From Bacteroidota bacterium (GTDB taxonomy: Bacteria > Bacteroidota > Bacteroidia > Palsa-965): DNA of 50,597 nucleotides. Of the stretch, positions 44,024-50,597 are shown piece by piece. Made by a program: the position numbers and the translations under genes. The stretch is from positions 1-50,597 of the forward strand of contig JADBYT010000027.1 of assembly GCA_020402865.1 (NCBI GenBank). Reading direction: 5' to 3'. How positions within the stretch are numbered: the stretch's first letter is position 1; the number at the start of each line of letters is the position of its first letter. Below the pieces are notes generated by a model, which worked only from the letters and a program-made list of their open reading frames with translations, did not search any database and had not been told where the DNA came from.

Positions 44024-44820
44024 TAACGGAGGCGCATGAACTTACGCAAAATATCGCCAGCGAGCCTCCAAAGCTGTGTGTTTTTGTAGCGGTGCACAAA
44101 AGCCACCGAGCGGTAGGCAAGCTGTGCAGGGAAAATATCGCCCTGCTCAATATTAAAATGTGCCGCTTTTACCCTGAACTGCGTGGCATCGGCCAGAATG
44201 GTGTACTTGTTTTTGTGCATCGCCAGCGAAAATACCGACTGATCATGTCGGTGATCGATAAAATCGGGCAAATTGGGTTTGCCGGCCGTATTGGGCGCAT
44301 CGGTAATGAGTTCGCCATTGGTGGCAAAATGCAATACTTCTTCCATATACGCCAGCGTGAGCGGGTTACGCTCAAAAATCATAAAGTTGGCATGAATCTG
44401 CGGCGCATCATACACGCGCTGTTCATCGCACTGCATGGCCACCAGCATATCGCGCTTGGTGTATTCGCTTACTTTTTTGGCGTTGTAAAACAAGCCCAGG
44501 CCGCCATTTTTACGCACTTCCTCAATCAGCACATCGGGCTTTTTCCAAAGCAGCACGGCAGAGTCGGCATAAATCAGCATATCACCCTGCTTAAGTTGCC
44601 GGAGTGTTTCCAGAATGTAGTAAGGTTTCCAAAGCCAGTAACCGCCTCCGCGTGGCTGATCGAGAATGTGGCGGTATTGCCGGTAAAATTCTGTCTGCTC
44701 CAAATCTCGCCGCGTTTTGCTGATGCAGTGCTTAACCCCGCAAAATCTGGCCGACAGGCACAGCAACCGCTGGCTGAGGCGGAAATTGGGAGTAGAATAG
44801 GAGAGCAGCGTGGTAGCCAT
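44023..44820 (-). CDS. Probable glycosyltransferase, first gene of the second glycan locus
   Basis: 265 aa. No family is recognised with certainty. GYWLWKPYYILETLRQLKQG followed by DMLIYADSAVLLW, with a DxD-like YADSA, suggests a GT-A type sugar transferase, and NFMIFERNPLTLAYMEEVL with IDHRHDQSVFSLAMHKNK (HDQSVFS) is the pattern of capsule/LPS-modifying transferases of this kind. It opens the minus-strand glycan locus; an AT-rich gap lies upstream. Coupled by TAATG to the methyltransferase gene. Confidence 0.72.
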   Translation of the reverse strand: MATTLLSYSTPNFRLSQRLLCLSARFCGVKHCISKTRRDLEQTEFYRQYRHILDQPRGGGYWLWKPYYILETLRQLKQGDMLIYADSAVLLWKKPDVLIEEVRKNGGLGLFYNAKKVSEYTKRDMLVAMQCDEQRVYDAPQIHANFMIFERNPLTLAYMEEVLHFATNGELITDAPNTAGKPNLPDFIDHRHDQSVFSLAMHKNKYTILADATQFRVKAAHFNIEQGDIFPAQLAYRSVAFVHRYKNTQLWRLAGDILRKFMRLR

Positions 44821-45257
44821 TTACAGCTACAAATATCAGGAAATTGGCGGAAGTTGTTGATGTTAATCTATTTATTAAAATATTTATATGGTTTATTGCC
44901 GGTTGGGATATTGATATCTGAGATGGATAACAAATATTGATACCGCAATTTCATAGTGAATTCAATTTCGGGGGAATGGATTTTATGTTTTACGTAAAAT
45001 GTGTAAATTAATTACGATGATATAAACAGATTGGTGATCTGTAAAAAAAGGGCGTATTTAAAACACTTATATTTTTGAAAATCAGCTGTTTGGTGTTTTT
45101 AAAATGGGCAAAAGGTCTGTGAATTTCTGCGCATTTTTCTATTGACAACCGCATTGTACAGTACGAACTTTATTGAATTCGCAAACGCTGTGTGTGCCGG
45201 ATGCACGAAAACAGATTTGATGGTAATTAATAACCCTGTTACTAAACAAGCTGAACA
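44821..45257. other. AT-rich intergenic region between glycan locus and ATPase
   Basis: 437 bases between divergent genes, with no coding frame of substance. It must carry the promoters of both the minus-strand glycan locus and the plus-strand ATPase/LysM unit. The only consensus-like box is TATTTTTG at 45070-45077 on the plus strand, without a -33 partner and about 180 bases from the ATPase ATG. No repeat, tRNA or att-like site was seen. Confidence 0.5.
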
Positions 45258-46691
45258 ATGTACGTACAAGAGCATTTCTCTAATTCGCCTTTTTTATATG
45301 AGGCCGAAGGGCGTTTAAACGAAGAAGGTTTAATTCATAATGCAGCCGTGGTGAACAGTGAACTCCGCTGGCTGAATGATATTATCCGGCTCCGCTTTTC
45401 TGTAACCAATGGCAACTATGAGTTTAACGGTGACGATATAGATTTACCGGCTCCTCCTGAGGTAAAGGATGCGCGCGGGCCTTACAGCGCGCTTATTCAA
45501 TACTACAATCTGAATGCGGCCGAGCGTTTGCTGCTAATTTTTACACTCGCCCCACGGCTTGACAGGCGGGTGTTGATTCTGCTGCACAATGCCCTGATAA
45601 CAGGAGATCGTGAAGTGATGTTATGCACGGCAGGTTTCATGAAACAGGAAACCAGTCATTTCGTGGGTACATTCGGCACGGTTATTCATTTATGGTCGGG
45701 ACACAACAGCGCGAAGAAATTACAAACCGAACGTCTCCTGCTTCACGATTCGCCCTTGCTCAGGCAGCAAATCATTGAGCCGCAGGAATACACCGAGAAA
45801 AGTGCTACGCTTATTCCTGCCGACCGCATTCCGCGCCTTGCCGAAGAGTATGCCGCTTTCCTTTTGCACGGCCAGCCTCCCCGTCCTGATTTTGGCGATA
45901 ACTTCCCGGCCAAACTGGTGAGCACCAATCTCGACTGGCATCACCTTGTAGTGCAAAAAGCCACGCGCGATGAGGTGGCGTGGGCCATGCAGTGGATAAG
46001 CCACGGCCGCCGGTTTACCGAGCGTGCAGGCGGTAAAGTGAGCAAAAGTTTTCCCATTCTCTTCTCCGGCCCTCCCGGCACCGGCAAATCGCTCACGGCA
46101 AAACTCATCGGCAAACAATTCGGCAAACTCGTGTTCCGCATCGACCTCTCCATGATGGTGAGCAAATACATTGGCGAAACCGAAAAGAATCTTGCACGCC
46201 TGTTTGACCGCGCACAGGGAAAAGACTGGATTCTGTTTTTCGATGAGGCCGATTCGTTGTTCAGCAAACGCACACAGGTAAGCGACTCGCACGATAAATG
46301 GGCCAACCTCGAAACAAGTTACCTCCTGCAACGCATTGAAGAGTACGACGGACTCTGCATCCTCGCCACCAACCTGCGCGAAAACATAGATGCCGCCATG
46401 CTCCGTCGTTTCCAGTACACCATTCATTTCCCCCGCCCCACCGAAGAACTCCGCGAGCAACTCTGGAAAACGCTGCTGCCCGATGGCTACCAGTTTGATG
46501 AGCTCGACTTCCGCAAACTCCGCGTGCAGGATTTAACCGGTGCCAACATTGCCAACGTGCTCAACCACGCCTGCCTTGCCGCCGAAGCCGACGGACGAAC
46601 CGTATTGAAGAACGCCGAAATCGTACAGTTTATGGCGCTTGAACTCATGAAGGAAAGCCGCACGCTGAAATCAACCGAGCATATTAAATAG
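45258..46691 (+). CDS. AAA+ ATPase of the contractile injection system (eCIS) type
   Basis: 477 aa. The N-terminal 220 residues are an unrecognised helical part (SALIQYYNLNAAERLLLIFT). The AAA+ core: STNLDWHHLVVQKATRDEV, Walker A GPPGTGKS (271-278), Walker B ILFFDE (325-330), sensor region LCILATNLRENID and arginine finger AAMLRRF. A single core AAA+ domain with this N-terminal part and the NLDWHHLV entry resembles the ATPases of eCIS clusters (the Afp15/Pvc15 type). No sheath, tube or baseplate gene is found upstream. The next gene starts 33 bases downstream. It ends with TAG. Confidence 0.82.
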   Translation: MYVQEHFSNSPFLYEAEGRLNEEGLIHNAAVVNSELRWLNDIIRLRFSVTNGNYEFNGDDIDLPAPPEVKDARGPYSALIQYYNLNAAERLLLIFTLAPRLDRRVLILLHNALITGDREVMLCTAGFMKQETSHFVGTFGTVIHLWSGHNSAKKLQTERLLLHDSPLLRQQIIEPQEYTEKSATLIPADRIPRLAEEYAAFLLHGQPPRPDFGDNFPAKLVSTNLDWHHLVVQKATRDEVAWAMQWISHGRRFTERAGGKVSKSFPILFSGPPGTGKSLTAKLIGKQFGKLVFRIDLSMMVSKYIGETEKNLARLFDRAQGKDWILFFDEADSLFSKRTQVSDSHDKWANLETSYLLQRIEEYDGLCILATNLRENIDAAMLRRFQYTIHFPRPTEELREQLWKTLLPDGYQFDELDFRKLRVQDLTGANIANVLNHACLAAEADGRTVLKNAEIVQFMALELMKESRTLKSTEHIK

Positions 46692-46724
46692 TCATTTCTG
46701 CTTTACCATATAACTGTTTACCCC

Positions 46725-48155
46725 ATGCGCCGTTACCTTTTTGCCCACGAAGAAGACGATTTACACAACCCCGGTTTGCGCCGCAAAGATGCAGACGACG
46801 GATACGAGAAACAGGCCCGAACCACGCGCTGGTGGCTGAGTGTGCTTGAATGGCCTGTAATACAGTTGAGAATGAAAAACGGCTATCGGATTGAGTTTCC
46901 GTTGTATCAGCAAATAATGCAGTGGGGCACCGAAGAGCAGAAACGGGAGGTGCGGGCGTATGTGAAAACCCAGCCGGGAGGCGGGTTTGGGGCTGATAGT
47001 GTGGTGGAAGATACATGGCAGGAAACAGTAAGCAAGACCGCAACAAAGCTATCGGGAGAGGTCACAAGTTCACTTACAGACCAAGATAAACCGATAACGA
47101 TAAAAGCACCGCCTTCAAGTACCGATATCGTTGAAGAACCTGCAATTCCGGGCGAATTGTATTATACTGTTCAGCCCGGAGATATACTGATTGAAGTAGG
47201 AGAACGAAGCGGACTCTATTCAACAGATTTTTTTCGCTTCAATAAACAGATTCTGGCGCGACATGGCAAAGAATTGTATCCGGGAGAAATACTGAGGTTT
47301 CCTCCACATTCGAAAATTGGTGTACCTAAGCAAGAGACACAAGCAAATTCGATTTCGACAGCGCAAAACAGCAAGGGAATGGCTGCGGCAGATAATTTAT
47401 GGCTGTCGCCTGTTAATCCTGATTATGTAGAGCCAACTGCTTCGCCTTTGCTGAATGAATGGGAAATGGAGATGGAGGGAGATGCAGAGGTGGAAGTGTT
47501 GCCTGACGTAGTTAATGAAGAATATGCTTATACCGAAGAAGCTGTTACAATTACGACAAATGAGCAACTTTTGCGCTGGAAAAAAATGAAGTTGCCGCAA
47601 ATTCTCCACGAATTGCAGGACGGTTACACATTAGAACAGGCAAGAATTGAATTCACGAAAATTAATTATGTCAAGCAAGACAGGCTCGATCAATGGATCA
47701 AAACCTCAATCATCAGCTATGGGTGGCGCCCCGGAAAAACTCCACCAGTATTAAATGTAAGTACGGTAAGTTATATGTCGGATGGTACGGCAATTATTGA
47801 ATCGCCTACTGCCAATGAAGCCTTCAACATTGCTGTAAAACAAATCATGCTTAAAGAATTTCAGTCTTACTACTGGAAAGACAGAGCTACCGGCAAAACA
47901 AACCTCAAAACTATTTACTATGGTTCAAAGGAAGTAGTGTATAATAAAAGACATGTGGATCAAAGCCTGCGCAAAGAATGGATAGAAAAACTATATCATG
48001 CTTCTGGAAGTTTAACCCTTTATCAAAACGCATTAGCAGAAAAAAATACCGGCGAAGCATTTGTTTTGCTTGTTAAATCAGCTCAGGAAGTACTTTTCTA
48101 CGACAAGTCAGAAACAAGTTGCGATGGAATGCTTGGTCCCGAAACTGTTTATTAG
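46725..48155 (+). CDS. LysM-domain giant protein, N-terminal part ending at in-frame TAG
   Basis: 476 aa up to a TAG at 48153-48155; the same frame stays open beyond it. The start MRRYLFAHEEDDLHN is acidic and lacks a signal peptide. A LysM domain lies at about 146-193 (YYTVQPGDILIEVGERSGLY to LYPGEILRFP). The last residues, CDGMLGPETVY, look like the start of a peptidoglycan-binding-type motif (DGxxGPxT) whose continuation LEWWTAQTKRDGF lies after the stop. So the stop probably interrupts one domain (CAG to TAG would do it). It follows the eCIS-type ATPase gene by 33 bases. A host- or target-directed effector or tail-associated protein is the best inference. Confidence 0.75.
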   Translation: MRRYLFAHEEDDLHNPGLRRKDADDGYEKQARTTRWWLSVLEWPVIQLRMKNGYRIEFPLYQQIMQWGTEEQKREVRAYVKTQPGGGFGADSVVEDTWQETVSKTATKLSGEVTSSLTDQDKPITIKAPPSSTDIVEEPAIPGELYYTVQPGDILIEVGERSGLYSTDFFRFNKQILARHGKELYPGEILRFPPHSKIGVPKQETQANSISTAQNSKGMAAADNLWLSPVNPDYVEPTASPLLNEWEMEMEGDAEVEVLPDVVNEEYAYTEEAVTITTNEQLLRWKKMKLPQILHELQDGYTLEQARIEFTKINYVKQDRLDQWIKTSIISYGWRPGKTPPVLNVSTVSYMSDGTAIIESPTANEAFNIAVKQIMLKEFQSYYWKDRATGKTNLKTIYYGSKEVVYNKRHVDQSLRKEWIEKLYHASGSLTLYQNALAEKNTGEAFVLLVKSAQEVLFYDKSETSCDGMLGPETVY

Positions 48156-50597
48156 CTTGAATGGTGGACAGCCCAAACGAAAAGAGATGGTTTTGATGCT
48201 TACGCGGAGCGGTTGGCTCGTCGTTATGCTAAAAACAAAGCTCTAAATGACGCCTCAAGAGGAAATTATTATACAAATTTAGATAAAGAGTACTTTCCTG
48301 AATCTTCCAATAACTATTCTGTTGGAAGTGACAGAATTCAAAGTTTGAGAAATACATTTGCTGGTAAACTGAAATTTGAAACTGAAAGCTACCATATTCA
48401 AACCAATCAACTCCCCTTTACAATCGATCAGGAGGTTCTTAATAAACTAATTCTACTGTACCCACGTACATCAATCGACCAGCCTTTTCCGCTAAGTTTA
48501 TTAGCGAAAATTCCTGACGAATATTTTTCACAAAAAAGTGGTAACAATAGTATAACTAATAATAACGCTATTCTTATTACTTATACATACAATGAGTTAA
48601 GAAAACAGAAACAGCAAATAGCTGATAGTCCGCAGTATGACCTTGCTGAACAATCGCTTTCCAATTTTACCAATCACTATCTGATGCTTGGAGAGCAAAA
48701 TCAATTAATAAAACAACTCATTCCACAGACCGATGAAAAAGACACTTCGGCCGGATTAACCTCAATAGCTCAATCTGAAGAATATCAGAATTGGCAAAAA
48801 GCCTGTAACACTTTTTTTGAAGTGGAAGTGCCCCAAATGGGAATAAACGGCGAAAAGAAAGCCAACACAGTAGATCCATTACTTAAACCAGTTATCGATT
48901 GGAGAAAAAAGAAGGATAGTCAGGACATTTCAAAAATTCTTGCTCAGTCAACAATTAACAGGCAGCAACCTTACTACCAGCCCATAGAAATTTCTGGTCA
49001 AATACACTCCTACGCTGAAACAGCAGATGAATTAATTCAGGCTGGTGTATATCTTATATCAGATTTCAAAAAACAACTTGCTCAATCAACACTATCAAAA
49101 AATGAAGCACGAAAAGCGGCATTGGCTGAGTATGAAGACAAGCAGAACAAACATGAACGGCGTAACAAACTTTTGAAATCTTCTGGAAAATCGCTGAAAA
49201 GTGTAAAGGCTGTTTTTGAATCAAATGAAGCAGCAGATAAAGCGGAGTTGTTTAATCCTTCTTCGGGTAAACCCAATGCCAGTGTTTATCCGCTTGAAAT
49301 GTTTATTGAGCAGCATGCGGCAAACGATTTTACGTTGTATTTGCTTTTGAGCAATGAGCAAGAAGATAATCTGACCGTAGAAGGGTCAAGCATAGTTGAT
49401 TGCATGGCCACATTGGCCGATTATCAAGAACAGCTGCCAGACGGAACGATCTATTTTTACGATCCTTATGCCACAAGCGCCTGGGCGGCCTCCTATCGTT
49501 ATTCGCAGCGTATTGAAGGTCATTTACATGCTTCTGATGTATTCGGATATATTGGAATGGGGCTTGCTCTGCTCGCTGCCATTCCTACCGGCGGTTCCTC
49601 ATTGTTTATTGCTGGTGCGGCATTTGCAGGTGTGGCTTCATCCGCCTGTTTGCTTTACGAACGCAATGCCGTAGGTCAGCTTACTAAAAAAGATATTCTT
49701 CTCGAATCTGGAAATATAGTAGCCGCAATGCTTCCGGGCATAAATGCGCTTGCCCGAATTGGTACATTCACCAAAATGAGCTCGCGGTTTGCGAAATTTG
49801 AAAAACTTGCCGGAACATATAACACATTAAAATTTGCAGCTGCGGTTGATCTTGCAGTCATTTCTGCAAACGCCATTTCACTCACGCAGGAAATAATTGA
49901 TCAGTTTGCCGATATTGACAAACAAGTGGCCGAAGGGGTGATCGATGAGGGTCAGGCCTCGGAAATGCGCAGACGAATATTTATGCAGGCACTCTTTTCC
50001 GGTGCATTAATTATTCTTGCGGCTAAAGGTGATACTGACGACCTTGCCAAAAAGTTCCCGCATGTAGATACCAATGGCATTCGTTACCGAAACGAAACGA
50101 TTAACGGAATTACCACCCGTGAATACGAAAACGGTCGTCACTACCGCGTAAAACCTGATGGCTCGCTTGAAGAAATCAACCGAATTAAAAAACCTGACTT
50201 ACAATCATCTGTCAATCAACGCAACTATACTGTACACACAGACGGGCAAGGTAATTACATTAAACGTTATTCCGACAGTGGCGAACAACTTCCAATTTCC
50301 AAAGCACAGTTTCAAGCTGCCGGTGGTAAGGAAGCCGGTAGTTACAAAGTAAGCCGCACCACTGACAGTAACGGCAATACCACCTACACACGCACCAACC
50401 TGCAAACGGGTCAGGAAGAAGTGATCGCAGAAAACGCTTTCAAACAGGGCCGTCGCAAAAGCTACATTCAAACCGATCCGCCCAATCAGGCTTCTCACCT
50501 TGATGCACCCGAAATTGAACGTAATATTGTAGCCAAAGCCACCACGCCCGACGGCCACACTATAAAAGTGGACAAAACCGGCGACATTGGCATCTGC
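48156..50597 (+). CDS. Continuation of the LysM giant protein, running off the window (possible pseudogene)
   Basis: 814 codons in the frame of the previous feature with no stop up to the window edge, so the whole frame is at least 1291 codons. The first in-frame ATG is at 48684. After LEWWTAQTKRDGFDAYAERL comes a long polar, helical part, then two hydrophobic stretches (about 49545-49660, GMGLALLAAIPTGGSSLFIA; and about 49990-50030, ALFSGALIILAAKG). From 50070 on there are short repeats of the type YxVxxDGxG (REYENGRHYRVKPDGS, YTVHTDGQGNYIKRY, YKVSRTTDSNGNTTY). This resembles the translocation and linker parts of polymorphic toxins; a C-terminal toxin would lie outside the window. Middle part is very AT-rich (48301-48360: 30% GC). 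Confidence 0.65.

Noticed and set aside
48153-48155. Alternative genetic code with TAG as a sense codon
   Set aside because: TAG ends several normal genes in this window (6424, 13816, 17885, 46691), so reassignment is not supported.
1-50597. CRISPR arrays, rRNA genes, intact insertion sequences or prophage
   Set aside because: No regularly spaced direct repeats, no rRNA-like sequence, no transposase, integrase or phage structural motifs were recognised in any frame I read.

Overview
The window looks like chromosomal DNA of a Bacteroidota bacterium of medium GC content. The evidence is a type IX secretion sorting domain (3938-5533), TonB-C and CarboxypepD_reg-like proteins, many short lipoproteins, promoters with the Bacteroidota -7 box TAnnTTTG (7947, 28304 and 28214 on the minus strand), and Bacteroidota neighbourhoods such as coiled-coil gene-zapA-rny and DUF4783-nadC opposite rlmH. 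No species can be named from the sequence alone.

Layout. 1-7.8 kb: a long imperfect palindrome at the left edge, then an M23 peptidase, a MORN/YwqK-TonB_C fusion, a T9SS-exported protein with a duplicated module, a small membrane protein, and an ArsR-AHSA1-AHSA1 operon. 7.9-17.9 kb: the cell-division and RNA-decay set (coiled-coil protein, ZapA, RNase Y) runs directly into an ABC-exported glycan operon (Wzm/Wzt-like transporter, two methyltransferases, a GT11 fucosyltransferase-like enzyme, a GT4 and a GT2-GT4 fusion). 17.9-28.2 kb: a lipoprotein with a caspase-like His/Cys pattern, small membrane and lipoprotein genes, a CarboxypepD_reg-like protein, a long NfeD protease, and an oligopeptide-type ABC importer (binding protein and two permeases, no ATPase). 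28.3-28.8 kb: tRNA-Ser(GCU) with promoter and terminator, followed by the remains of a GIY-YIG nuclease gene.

28.8-35.6 kb: a lipid kinase, an MbnP/MbnH-like pair with two small lipoproteins behind it, then YihY, NadC and DUF4783 on the minus strand and RlmH on the plus strand. 35.6-44.8 kb: a polytopic membrane protein and a second glycan locus on the minus strand (eight genes: glycosyltransferases, two zinc-ribbon methyltransferases, a GalE-like epimerase), with three junctions of the TAATG stop/start type.

44.8-50.6 kb: after a 437-base AT-rich gap comes an AAA+ ATPase resembling those of extracellular contractile injection systems (eCIS), then a very large LysM-containing protein. That frame carries one in-frame TAG at 48153 but is otherwise open from 46725 to the window edge (1291 codons). 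This ATPase/giant-protein pair, with its stop codon, its GC drop and its late hydrophobic segment, is the least ordinary part of the window and the best candidate for an undescribed effector system. The downstream end is needed to judge it.
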